Below are positions 1 through 11,413 of a DNA stretch of 64,000 bases, piece after piece. Position numbers and translations under genes: made by a program. Below the pieces are notes generated by a model. The model ran no database searches and was not told where the DNA came from. It worked only from the letters and a program-made list of their open reading frames with translations. The first letter of the stretch is position 1. The number at the start of each line of letters is the position of its first letter. Source of the stretch: Nigrospora sphaerica (Eukaryota; Ascomycota; Sordariomycetes; Amphisphaeriales; Apiosporaceae); the NCBI GenBank assembly GCA_018287875.1, contig JAGVVL010000018.1, positions 1,116,001 through 1,180,000 of the forward strand. Direction: 5' to 3'.

Positions 1-862
1 CAGTCGGGTATGGGACGAATGGTCAGGTCGCTCATGAAGCGGAAGCTTCTTAATGGCCGGTATGTAAAACCCAAGGGGGGCCTCGCAGGAGAGAGCGTCG
101 ACGGGCCTTATAAAGTGCGTCTCGTGCCGCCACAAAGGCGCAGGGCAAAGCCAAGGGCGTGAGCCGGGCAGCAGCGCCCGCTAGAGGGAAGCGTGGAAGG
201 CGACACACCGTGGCAATATTGGCGACGTACGAGGGCATGGCGATATTCCGCCTTCCAAGGGGGAAGCTGCGGCGTGGGTGGTGACATCGGATCGACGACA
301 AGGTTTCCAGTTGCGGGGGCTGAGCCCATTTAGCCGTTGATTGCGTGGGGTATCCGACCCGTCACACCTGTCGAGTATATGCATAGCAGGCACTCAATAA
401 AAGGCTATAGCCGTCCCCATGCAGAGCCGATCCGGAAAAGGAAGTCCGGCGAGCATTCGGCCTGCAAGCGCCGCAAGTACAGGGGAGAGGGTTGGGTTCT
501 CGGCGGCCAGGACTGCGCCGATTGGGTCCGGGCTAGCGCAACGGGTGCATGGTGCCCACGTGCTCTAAATACATATACTTACTTCGGTAAGGTAGATAAC
601 TCGGACAGACAGTCGGTAACAATGAGGGACGAAAGGGCAGGTACTTCATGTAGGTATTTACGAAGTAAGTGTTGGGAAGGTACGCCTCGGCTTAGTGTCC
701 ATCGCTAGCTTGTCCGTGGAAACGCCAAGGGACCTTTCGTATCACACGGTGCCGGCGTCCCATCCAGGGCCCTTTCTAAATAACTACAAAATCGCTGAAA
801 ATTGAAAAACACTCGCTATCACTGGCACACAGATCTGGCATCTCGGCCACCTCTTGTTCACA
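1..862. other. intergenic, no gene seen
   Basis: No reading frame here has recognisable protein character, and the open frames present are short and of odd composition. The stretch is the 3' flank of the permease gene that ends at 863. I see no RNA gene or repeat. Confidence 0.5.
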
Positions 863-2639
863 TCAAAGCACGTATCGGAAGTGGGGGTTCTGTAGGCGCC
901 AGTCAGTCAGCCGACGCGAAACGCAACAGTAAAGGGGAGGAAGGAGGGAGGAGCTCCGTACCTCAAAGTCGGTCAAGTCCTCGAGTAGCTCATCGACAGC
1001 GTGCTCCTCACCGGAGGCGGCGGCGGCGGCGGCGGCGGCGGCGGCCTCGTCGCGCCGCTTGTTCCGGCGGACGAGTAGCAGGCGCAGGGCGAGGGCGACG
1101 AGGACCTGCGAGGCGGAGCAGGCGATGATGAGGATGCAGCCGGTCTGGTAGGTGGGCTTCTCGGCGTCGAGGAAGGCGTGGGGGCCGATGATGTTGCCGC
1201 AGCAGTAGGCGGCGAAGACGATGGCCGTCGCCGTCATGCGCTTGGTGTAGCCGCCGAGGTTGGTGGCGGGCATCTGCATGGCGACGACGAGCGAGGCGAC
1301 GTAGCCGCCGCAGATGTAGTAGCCGAAGAGGACGCCGAGCGGCGCCGACGTCCGGTCGACGCGCCACATGACGCTGATGCCCACGACCGTCGGCACGAGA
1401 TACAGCGCCATGACGATGGTGCGCAGGTTGCGGAACCGCGACGCCAGGTACGTGCCCGACAGGATCCAGAGCACCTGGAAGGCGCCCATGGGGATGCCGA
1501 GCGCCGTCGTGCGCAGCGGGTCCTTGACGACGCCCTTGATGATGAGCTTGCCAAAGTTGGCGATGCCGCCGTTGATGGTCTCGTTGAGCAGCACGAAGAG
1601 CGTCAGCAGCCAGACCTGCGGGTCGCAGAGCGCCTCGCGCACCTGGCGCATCTTGATGGACTGGTTGAGGATGCCGGTGCGGCCCAGCTTGCCGCGCCCG
1701 ATCAGCGTCGCCTTCTCGTCGAGCGTGAAGCGCTTGGCATCGAGGATGCTGTCGGGCAGGAAGAAGAGCAGCACGATGCCCCAGAGCACCGTAACGCCGC
1801 CGCAGAGGAGGAAGATGGCCCGCCACACGGCGAAGCCCTTGATCTGCCCGATGCCGTAGCTCAGGATGCCGCCCAGCATGGAGCCGACGCCGTTGCAGCT
1901 GTAGAAGATACCGGCACGGAAGGGTTGCTCGTCGCGCATGTACTGCGCAGGAAGAGCAGTCAGCAACAAGGGGTTTCCCTAGGAAGAGGGGCGGGACTGC
2001 TCACCCACATGCCCACAATCATGATGAAGAGGGGCGTGATGGCACTCTCAAAGACGCCGAGCAGGAACCGACACGCCAACATGCCGCCAAAGTTGCTGCT
2101 GGCCGCTGTGATCATCAGGATGGCCCCCCACGACATGACGCACCCGGCGATGACCTTGCCCATGCGCGTCCTCTGCGCCAGGTAGCTCCATGGGTACTCA
2201 GCCACCAGGTAGGCAATGTAGAAGATGGACGCGAACCAGCTGTACTGGTCCTGGTTGATCTTGGTATCGTGAAAGAGGTCGAAGACGGCGGCGTAGGAGA
2301 GGGCCTGCTTGTCGATGTCTTTGGGAGGGGGTCCGAGTGTCAGTGATCGTCTGTCCGTTTGTCCATCGGCCGATGCCGAAGGCGACGGGACTTACACTGC
2401 AGAACATAGGTGCCGGCCAGCAGGGGCAGCAGCACCCAGTCGACCTTGCGGACTAGGCGCTTGACGGCGGCCTCGTCATCCAGAAGCGACTGGAGGTAGT
2501 CAGGGCTGATGTTGTTCTCCTGCAGGAAGACCTCGGTGGCATCTAGGTCACGAGCCTCGGCGCCCTCGAGCTTGCCGTGCCGGATGCTGACAGCCCGCTC
2601 GGCCGTCTGCTTGGAGTCCAACTCGATCTTCTCACCCAT
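863..2639 (-). CDS. MFS permease, Dal5/allantoate (ACS) family
   Basis: Predicted plasma-membrane importer of an organic anion or small nitrogenous acid, 521 aa. Exons, high to low coordinate: 2639-2396, 2318-2005, 1942-962, 889-863; the three introns are 77, 62 and 72 bp with GT-AG ends. Splicing joins residues reading YIDKQALSYAAVF, and then MW to YMRDEQPFRAGIFY, both typical of the Dal5 family. The last intron stays open in frame, but removing it gives LTDFENPHFRYVL, a usual family C-terminus. The ATG at 2639 (MGEKIELDSK) is the first good start. An alanine run from a GCG/GCC repeat (about 1018-1048) sits in the C-terminal cytosolic tail. The gene diverges from a carboxylesterase, so uptake and hydrolysis of a related substrate is possible (inference). 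The substrate cannot be named from sequence. Confidence 0.88.
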
Positions 2640-3309
2640 GATGCCTGGCAGTCGGTCTATGAGAGGCGATAGCAGAGAGGCAGAGCGTACGAGAGACGAG
2701 GGGTCAGGGACATATGCGTCTCCGGCAGCAGTAGGGACGCGGTCGGGACTACATGAAGGCCCGGCCAGCTCGCCCCTCGACCAGCAGCCAGCTGATGGCC
2801 TGCCTATCAATGGCCGGCCAAGCAGCTAGGGTGGCAATCCGGATGGATAGCACGGCAGATAGGCCGATGCCAGCTGCCCAGACTGCTGATACGGTATCGT
2901 CACGGCTCCCCGGGCGGGCTTGGATACTGGGTGACGGTCCCTGGCATGGCGGGGCTGCGGTGGGAACGGACCGAGTCATGGGCCAATGGTGACGGGTCCC
3001 TTTATCAACCCATGACCCGCATCCCCGCCGCAACCCCGGATTGATCGCCCACGCCCGATCGGAGACGCGCCGACTTTGGCAGGCATCCAGTACTCTCGGG
3101 TCCAGCTGCTTGGGACGAAGCGTCCCGTTATCGGACTCGCATTCCCGGCACTTCCCATAAACCACTCTGGGCCGGCCCTCTCGTGCGCTTATCATGCGCC
3201 TCCCCCGGCAACACTACCCCCCCCTTATCCCTCGAAGCGTAGGACTCCCAGAGCGTGATACCCCGCCAGCCCGCGCGTCCATCGCAACGCCCCCCCCTTC
3301 TCCCAAGTC
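2640..3309. promoter_or_regulatory. shared divergent promoter of permease and carboxylesterase
   Basis: These 670 bp separate two start codons on opposite strands. A CCAAT box core is present near 2981-2985. A C-rich pyrimidine stretch lies just before the esterase start, as is common in fungal promoters. No coding frame here is convincing. Confidence 0.5.
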
Positions 3310-5056
3310 ATGACGGTCGACGCTCCCGCCTCCAGCGCCCGCCCGCGCGTCACCCTCCCGCAAGGCACCCTCGTCGGCGTCACGCAGCACGGCGACTACC
3401 CGCGGCCGGTCGATGCCTTCCTGGGCGTGCCGTACGCGCTGCCGCCGACGGGCGACCGGCGCTTCCGGCCGCCCGCGCGCGTGCCGCCGGCCAGCGGCGA
3501 CGTCGACTGCTCGCGCTTCGGCCCGCGGGCGCCCGCGCGCCAGTTCCTCGTCATCGGGCCCGAGCTCCCCGAGAGCGAGGACTGCCTGACGGCCAACATC
3601 TTCCGCCCGGCCGCCGGCGCCGCCGCCGACGCCGCCGGGCGTCCTCGGCTGCTCCCCGTCGCCCTCTACCTCCATGGCGGCGCCTTCAACCGCGGCAACG
3701 CCGCCATGCACGACACGGCCTCCATGGTCGGCTGGTCCGCCGCCCCCTTCGTCGCCGTGTCCTTCGGCTACCGCATCGGCGCCCTGGGCTTCCTCCCCTC
3801 GCGCCTCAGCGCCAAGGAGGGCGCGCTGAACCTCGGCCTCAAGGACCAGATGCTCATGATGGAGTGGGTGCAGGAGAACATCCACCATTTCGGCGGCGAC
3901 AAGGACAACGTGACGCTCATCGGGCTCTCGGCCGGCGCGCATTCGGTAAGCCGGCAACGCCGCCTCTTCCTTGCGCCATCCCCCCACGCGCCTGTGGACG
4001 CCGGGTTGTGCTGACCAGCGGGCGCAGATTGGACACCACCTCCTCAACTACGAAGAAGGCAAGGCGCCCCTCTTCCACCGCGCCGTCATGGAGTCGGGGG
4101 CGCCCACGTCGCGCGCCGTGCGGCGCTTCGACGCCGAGATCCACGAGCAGCAGTTCCGCGACTTCCTGGCGCAGGTGCAGTGTCCCCCCGACATGCCCGA
4201 GGCCGAAATCTTCCCGTACCTGCGCTCGCTGCCCCTCGACGTCGTCGCCGCGGCGCAGACGACCGTCTTCTACGACTACAACCCGAGCCTGCGGTGGGCC
4301 TTCCAGCCCGTCATCGACGGCGAGGTGATCCGGCAGCGGCCCATCGACGCGTGGCGGCACGGCCAGTGGCACGCCGTGCCGGTGCTGACGGGCTTCAACG
4401 GCAACGAGGGCTCGCTCTACGTCGACAAGCAGATGGACGCGTCGGCGCAGTTCCGCGGCTTCTGGCGGACGCTGTTGCCGCAGCTGACGGCCGCCGACCT
4501 CGACCGCATCGAGGCCCTGTACCCGGACCCGGAAACGGACCCGGCGTCGCCCTACCGCGAGGACCGGGCCCACCTCGGCGTCGGCCGCCAGTACCGCCGC
4601 ATCGAGGCCGCCTACGCCCACTACGCCTACGTGGCGCCGGCGCGCCAGACGGCCGCCCTCGCCGGCCCCCGCGTGCCCGTCTACCTCTACCACTGGGCCC
4701 TCGAGAAGAGCGCCGTCAACGGCGCCGCCCACGGCGAGAACATGGCCTACGAGGTGCGCGCCCCCGCCGTGCGCAAGCTGTCGCCCGCCCAGGACCGCCT
4801 CTCGGCCCTCGTGCACGCCTACGTCACCAGCTTCATCTGCGCCGGCGACCCCAACGCCGTCCCCGGCGACTGCGCCGACCGGCCCCGCTGGGAGCCCCAC
4901 CGGCCCGACAACCCCAGGAAGATGGTCTTCGGCCAGCACAACAAGGAGCTCGTGGGCGGCGAGGCCGGCGAGCCCCTGGCCGAGTGCGTCGACGACGTTT
5001 GGGCCAAGACCGAGTCCGACTTTTGGTGGGACAAGGTCGAAATCTCCCAGCAGTAA
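3310..5056 (+). CDS. type-B carboxylesterase (alpha/beta-hydrolase)
   Basis: Serine esterase of the cholinesterase/type-B family, 554 aa, hydrolysing carboxylic esters. Exons are 3310-3945 and 4028-5056, with an 82 bp intron (gtaagc...gcgcag) that interrupts codons just after the nucleophile elbow GLSAGAHS. Visible landmarks are FLGVPYALPP near the N-terminus, SEDCLTANIF, the oxyanion region YLHGGAF, the GxSxG nucleophile in GLSAG, the acid in GFNGNEGSLY and the catalytic His in HGENMAYEV. No signal peptide is apparent, so a cytosolic enzyme is likely, unlike secreted lipases of the family. The ATG at 3310 follows a pyrimidine-rich leader. It pairs divergently with the permease, and its 3' end faces the CorA-like gene 107 bp away. 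The natural ester is unknown. Confidence 0.9.
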
Positions 5057-5163
5057 AGACAGCGTCGTATGAAATATAAGCCGTAATCTGCCCCTCACGA
5101 TACCCCATTCGAGATTTCCGTGTCCTTCAGATCTCGTGTACTCCGCCCGGTGGTGACCAACTT

Positions 5164-8100
5164 CTAGTAATGATGCACCTCGACCCCCATTTCCTCATCC
5201 GGAAGCCGGCCATTTGAAGGCCTCCGGTGCTCCCGTGTTTCCTCCACTGACTTGGTACGGGACGCCGCGCTGGAACTTGGTGTCTCCTGCCGCCCAGGCC
5301 CCCGGCCCTCTGTTTTCTTCGCGTCCTTTTCCTCTGCTTCCTTGCGGTTGCGTTCAAACTTGGCGGCCCGAACCTTGCGAAAGAGGTCGTCGGACTGTTT
5401 GGTTGCTTTCTCGATGATTTCGTTCTTGGGCTTGATACTGAGCCACAGGCGGTAGAGTCCCGTTTTCGTGGTAATCCACGCAGTGATCCGCAAGTATATG
5501 GCCCACAAGACGCCCCGGGACCAGCCGCTGTACGCCCAGAAAAGGCTGAAGAAAATAACGGCGGCAGACACGGCGCCTGGAATGGATTTAGCGGCGGCGG
5601 GAAGGCCGTGGTCACTTCGGGGGTCACTCACACATCAGCTTGATCTCATCGCGGATAGCCCAGGTATCGTCTCCCGTAAACTCCTTGCTGTTCATTCCGA
5701 AAACACTGGACATGAACGAAAGAGGGAGCTGCCGCGGGTTAGTGTGAATTACATACCGCGGTGGGGTTTTCCGGAGCAACGCACAAACACGATGGTGACC
5801 AGGGTGAACATCATGATTGAGCGACCTTGCTTGATCGTCTCATTAGCCTGATTCACAGCCTGCCAGGCCTGCACGACGCTCGCTTGTTGTTGCTTCAACT
5901 CGAGGAGGTCTTTGACCTGCAATCAGGATTAGCCAGACTCCAGACGATGGAGGGAACATTAACCATCTTACGCTTTCGGCCGTGGTCACTGCAGTGGCGC
6001 GTAACTCGCTCAGCTCCGTGACTCGTCCCTCCACTGCTTCGGTTAGCTCATCGGCATTGAGTCTGAACCAGTTGTAGTCATGCTGCTTGTGGCCCTTCTC
6101 CTTGCCTTCGGGTTCGGGAAGCCCTCTCTGCTGACGAAGAGACGCGTTGTAGAGAGTGAGACTTGACTGAATCTTCCTATGCGCATGGCCGAACTCCCCG
6201 TAGGGATCCAGAATATGATCCGCGTTTTGCACGTATTGCTTCAGAACTGTGCGTTGACACTTGGTCACGTGGAGCATGATTTCTAGCTCTTCGATGATAT
6301 CCTTGATCTCGCGTTCCAACGAGCCTTCTGGGTTGATATCCAGAAGCGGGACTTCAAGTTGCCCACCCAAAAACGTGCTTTTAGAACGATAAACCTTGCT
6401 GGCGATTTTGGTCCAGTTCCAAAGGCGCTGAAAAGCTGCCGTTTGTTTATGCATCTGCACCAGAGGTCAGCGCCAGCTCGTATGCCACTACCAGGTAAGC
6501 GGGTATACGTACGACATTTCCGATGGCCTTGGAGAAGAGGTCGAGGACTTGGGGTTGATTTGGATCCGTCTTGGTCCGATCAAAAAAAACATTAGTGCAT
6601 TCGTCGAATATGATGAGCCCGAGGTCGAACACCGTACGGACTTGCGGGGTTGATTCGAGTCTTCGCCTGATGGACTTGTGAACGCCAGATGAGTCGTGCT
6701 TGTTAACACCGTACCGCTTCGGAAAGCATGTAATAATCGTCTTCGCATCCAGAATCCACATCCAGAGTTGGTCCACCATGATGACTCTTGACACTTTCTT
6801 GATGCGTGATTTGCATTCAGCGCATGGCCCCTCGATGTTGAAGTCCACGTGGTCGGGCCATCTGCCCTTCACAAAGGAATGATACTCATCCAGAGGGGTT
6901 GTAGTGGCTCGATAAATAACCTGGTCTCGATCCCGTTTCTTTGTCGTATTGAGTGTCCACTGGTATGCCTGATCGAGTGTCCGCCGTGGGTGGAGAGGTG
7001 TGTCGCCGCCAATGTATTTTTCAAGCAGCTTCTTGTCGCGGTAATTCGACATTCCCTCGTATCTAGCAACAAGCGGAGTCAGTGTCTTCCTGAATTAAGC
7101 GTCCGTGATGCAACTTTTGGAACGCCCTCGGACCAGAACGCCAGAACACAGATTTTCGGGAGTACGACGGGAGGATTCGGGCGGAAATGGGTATCAAGGA
7201 ACACTGGACATGACTCACAATCTGGCGGCGTCCAACATGTACTGCCCAAGGGGGTTATCGATTTTCAGCCTGCCTTGTTTTTTCGCCTTTAGAGAGTCTT
7301 CGTCCAACTTCATTTTGAACAACTTCATTTCCACGGCGTCCTTCATAGAATCGATTCTGGTCGTGGGCGCATGCCTCGCGAGAGGCCTCGAACCATTTTG
7401 CGGTGTTGGAGTAGCCAGGTCGCGTTTGATGCGATCCTCAATACGGTCCCACCTCCGGTCCTCCTGGTTATTATCTTCTGTCGTCTTGTTACGGGTTACT
7501 GTGTCCTCAATGGTGCGCGCGTAGTTTTGTCGCTGCCGACTCGTCTCCCAATGAAGGAAGGGCATCTAGGGCTCTCAGTCAACGGGATACGCCATGTGGC
7601 GCGGAGTCGTATGGTAACCCACGAATAGTACCATGTTCTGAGGAGACACATCTTTCGGTTCGATTTCTGTAGATAAATATCAGCTGTGGCTCAAATATGT
7701 ACTGGTAATACATGCACTGGTTTACCTGATGATACAGTTACACACATAGGTCGCATATGACGCGCATGCGGCGGTGCTCTCTCCCCCCCATGAAGCTGGC
7801 TACGCCAGAAAGGATCACGGAGGAGCATCGAGACTCTCGTCTTGGGGGCTCTCAGCATCTCGCGTTGGATGGCATGACGATCTGGTCGCCCCTCGCCAAA
7901 GTACTGAGCGAGCGCATTCTGCAGCACCAGGTAAGTAAACGTATCGAGGTTAATGGTAAGCTTATACGGTATGCTTACCTCTGCCCACTGTCAAAAGTTT
8001 AGCTGGTGTCAAATTGGGGCTCTGGTTGGGTGGTAAATAACTCACTATCATGTTGTTGGATGGGATATGGAAGTACTTGATTCTCTCTGGGTGACGGTCT

Positions 8101-8756
8101 CGATGTAGCAAATTAACCGTCAAGCCCTCACCGTACAAGAGATCCAGCTTAGTCTTCTGGTTGGGGAAATCACCCCAGACACGTTGTTCGGGGTTCCGCT
8201 CATCATTGTAACCTCTGTCTTCTACCCAGCGTGCTGCTCCATTATCGTTGGCTCTCGGTTGGTACTGAATGATGGGTACACTTGTGTCCCTTTCCAGGTT
8301 GTAATCGGGGATGTCGTTGGAAGGGGGCGAGTCTTGAGGGCTCAGAGAACGGCCGCGTACCCCTGTTCGATAATTTCCTGATTCCCTCCAGGCCTTGGAG
8401 CTTTCCCCAATCTTGTCGTGGAGGTGGCGGTCGTGAGGGTCCCTACTGATCGCCTGGCGTAGAATTCCGATTCTGGTCATCTCTTTCTCGCAGTCTCTCT
8501 TCCAGGCTTCCCGTTTCTTTCTTACCCGCTCTTCTGGGGAGCGTTCATGGTCGGGATAGTATGTATGTTCGTGTTGGACTTCATCCTGCCATATCTTCTC
8601 GGTCTCGTCAAAGAATTTCTCCCGCTGTCGGTACTCGAGGCAACCAAGGTAGTGAAGTAGGTGATCTCTGATGTCATGTCGTTCCGAGCTCAAACAAGTG
8701 GATGGTCTTTGATAGCCAGACGCGGTCGAATCGCGCCTCTGCATATCCGCAAACAT
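5164..8756 (-). CDS. CorA-like Mg2+ transporter family membrane protein (fungal, large soluble N-terminus)
   Basis: Predicted 992 aa protein, ten exons: 8756-8046, 7987-7979, 7918-7726, 7666-7623, 7565-7219, 7062-6513, 6454-5972, 5916-5785, 5728-5632, 5576-5164; total 2979 bp. The N-terminal two-thirds carry signatures of the fungal CorA-like/ankyrin-associated family: MPFLHWETSRQRQ, LHPRRTLDQAYQWTL, MVDQLWMWILDAKTI and IIFDECTNVFFDRTK. A helical stalk (LLELKQQQASVVQAWQAVNQ) leads to TM1, which ends FMSSVFGMN, containing the CorA GMN signature at about residues 834-836. TM2 follows (about 857-882), then a basic, charged C-terminal tail. The ATG at 8756 is preceded in frame by TGA. Exon 2 is only 9 nt. 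Ion transport is inferred from the GMN and two-TM topology; such fungal proteins are mostly uncharacterised. It is not known to belong to any cluster here. Confidence 0.82.
7979..7987 (-). other. 9-nt microexon of the CorA-like gene
   Basis: Nine bases coding Trp-Ala-Glu lie between a 58 bp intron (7988-8045, gtgagt...gacag, branch-like gctaaac) and a 60 bp intron (7919-7978, gtaagc...ctgcag). Including it links IPSNNMI to NALAQYFGE. In remembered relatives of this family the corresponding segment has a Trp-x-Glu at this place. All junctions are phase 0. Confidence 0.7.
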
Positions 8757-10344
8757 GATGGGCGATATGCTTCATGTCGGCGGAAGCCCAAGGCTCGATG
8801 GTGGTTAGTGCGGAAACGAGCCTTGGCTTTATAGCTAGTCCCGATTCTCGGGAAGACATCACGGCACCAAGACGGATTAGTCAGTGTGGGCGCAGCCGCG
8901 CGCGAAGGGGGGGACAAATGCAGCAAGGGATCCGCGAGGCTTTTGGGAGAGAATTCTACTAGCCCGAACTTCGACCCTGTCAATACGAGATGTTCTGGGT
9001 GGGCAGCTGATCCGAGGGTGCGTAGCAACGCCCCTCCAGTCTGGATTCGGTGTGCAGGCAGGTTTCTTTGTGCGACCTTTGAATCAGGCTACAACATGAT
9101 TGGGAGTCGACATGGACCATGACAAAAAAGGGGATGGTGGCGGGGCCGGACATTTCTGCGGCTGAGAATCATCGGCTAGTTGTGCGAGGATCTCTCCCAC
9201 ACCGCAAGCCGTTTCTTAGCGAGCAATTTGGGGCTGCTTACTGCCGAAGGCAGGCTTTCGGAGCCTCGTCTTCTCAACTTCTCCCCTGTAACCCACCACG
9301 AGACTGGTGGGCGTTTCCGTGCTTTTTGCTCCTCTCGGTCGAGTGATTCATGGTTACTGCGCTGTAGGAGTGAGGACTGTGGCACTGCAACATAAGGAGA
9401 GCGTTTCAAGGATTGGAAGGGATGGGGAGGAGGGCAGGAGACGAGTCGGCAACAGAGGCGGTGCGACTTGGGACGAAGAATTGGGAGTCACAACCAGGAT
9501 CACCATCCAGGCCCCCACGACTGGGGGCCAAGGCGGGGGGATAAGAAGTGGGTACTCCACATAAAGTGCTTTTTGCACGCCGCGCATGCGGGCAGCTTCT
9601 AAATATAACATGAATGGGAAACAGGTCGGCGCTATTGCCTAACGCGTCTCCGAGGAATTGGAGGAGTGCCGTCGTACGGAGTACAAACGCGGCAAAATGC
9701 TTCATAAGCCGACGGCAAAGGGCCCAAAATGAGCCCGTCGCGCAGTAGAGTAAGATTGTTCATTCCTCCCATGTTCCTTATGACGGCGATGATTATGCCA
9801 AGACAGAAACTCCCCCAGTCTGCCACTCACATGGAAAAGGTGCCATATTGTGACATCCCCCTCATTCCTACCTACTTAGGTAGTTACGGATGTAGGCGCC
9901 AAATATTTACACGATCAGCCTATGTGCACTCGACCGAAGGGAAGGACAGATTACGTGCCTCGATTATGAAGGCGCCCAGAACACTCTGTCGAATTGACGT
10001 ATTCATGTAGATTATTCCACATCAAGCGCATCAGTAGCCACACTCTCGAATATGCAAGAGGACATAAGCATATTGTGGTCTGTAAGGTGTGGTAGAGATA
10101 GGCAAGGTTCCATACTTTGATACGTCTCAAGCTACCTACAACCTCGTGTTGAAAATAAATACTTCAGCGAAGTATCAGCCCTGCCTTACGTAAAGTTTCA
10201 GCGGCCGAATGCACGCTGCAGCGTGGTCACTATGGGCCAAATGGTGTGTCGATAAATATGTACGGGTGGTCGAAGAAAACAGCTCAGGTTTGAGGGGCCA
10301 TGCATATAGTTTCGGATACCCCCAGGGGCAGCCCGTCACATTCT
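8757..10344. other. intergenic, no gene seen
   Basis: This is the promoter side of the CorA-like gene and the 3' flank of the AA9 gene. The open frames are short, lack family character and overlap on both strands. No RNA gene or repeat was recognised. Confidence 0.45.
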
Positions 10345-11262
10345 TCAGCCACTCCAGACGGCCGGGCCGGGGGTCTTGTAAGTGGTTGCCGTGCTCGAGT
10401 AGATGTCGATCTAGCTGCATTAGCCTCGTGAACACGAACGAGACAGACCACCATTGGACTTACTGTCACACCGGGGTCGCTCTGGGAAGCATAAGCAGGG
10501 ATCGAAGTCAGGAACGATCCGCTGGGAACACCACTGCCGGAGCCGGTGACCTTGAGTTGAGCGCATTCAGGCTGCATCATTCCAAGTTAGCAACATCCCG
10601 GAGCCCGTGTTCGCGGACGATGTTTCAAAAACCGCCTGAAGATGTAATGATGGAACCAAAAAGTCACGGTAGTGTACCGGGAGACATCTACCCTAAAAGA
10701 GTAATAAGAAACATCAGGTGTTGCTTACGTAGAACTGAGGCGTGTTGGACTGGTGGAGAGCGAGCAGCTCGTGGCGGATCAGGTAGTCGCCGGCCTTGAG
10801 GTTGGCGGGGATCTTGCTGGACCACTTGAGCTCCTTTAGGACGATGGCGGTTCCCCAGTTGTCGCTGTTGAGCTTGCCCCCCCACATGCCCATCTCGTCG
10901 ATCTTGAACCAGCCCTTGCCCTTGCCGTCGCAGGCGCTGAAGCCGTTGGGGCAGGCGTACATCCAGACCATGACGGGGCCCTGCGCGTGCGTCCATTGCT
11001 TCCAGAGGGCCGTGATGTTGGTGCCGGCCGCGATCTCGGCCGCCAGGGGCGCCGAAGTGCCGCCGTTACACGTCATCTTGGCGTCCGACACGCTCATGAT
11101 GGGGTTGTAATCGGGCCACTGCCGCTGGATGATCTGCGCGCCGGCGACGGGCGAGAAGCCCTCGTAGCCCGGGTACGTCTTGCCGCCGATTACGTAGCTG
11201 GTGACGGCGCCGTGGGCAGACACCAGCGGTGCCGCCAGCAGGAGCGCCAACGAGAAGAGCAT
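10345..11262 (-). CDS. AA9 lytic polysaccharide monooxygenase (former GH61)
   Basis: Secreted copper enzyme that oxidatively cleaves cellulose or related beta-glucans, 235 aa. Exons are 11262-10729, 10571-10464 and 10410-10345. The signal peptide is MLFLALLL-like (actual start MLFSLALLL), with cleavage after VSA, so the mature protein begins with His17, the N-terminal histidine of the copper brace. The second brace residue is His92 (QWTHAQGPVMVW). Further landmarks are the active-site surface RHELLALH, Gln176 and the axial Tyr178 in QFYPEC, and the C-terminal PGPAVWSG. There is no CBM1, so this is a single-domain form. Start chosen at the ATG at 11262: the longer open frame begins with TTG and would spoil the signal peptide. 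The first intron is long (157 bp). Regioselectivity cannot be told. Confidence 0.92.
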
Positions 11263-11405
11263 CGTAACTTGCGCCGCGTACAAGATCTATAGGACGGTGG
11301 AACTGGAAAGGGTCGGCTCCTGGCTGCTATGGTCCTTGTTGCGGTTAAATGCCCGACGAAGAGTGACGAGAAGAGATAATACCCCCAAAGTGACGACTGG
11401 TCCTT

Positions 11406-11413
11406 CTTATATA
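11406..11413 (-). promoter_or_regulatory. candidate TATA box of the AA9 gene
   Basis: The minus strand reads TATATAAG about 145 bp upstream of the AA9 ATG, a plausible core-promoter position for a strongly inducible fungal gene. The motif is seen; its use is inferred. Confidence 0.4.

Noticed and set aside
11263..11283. Longer start for the AA9 enzyme
   Set aside because: The upstream codon is TTG, and the added residues would lengthen the signal peptide without need.
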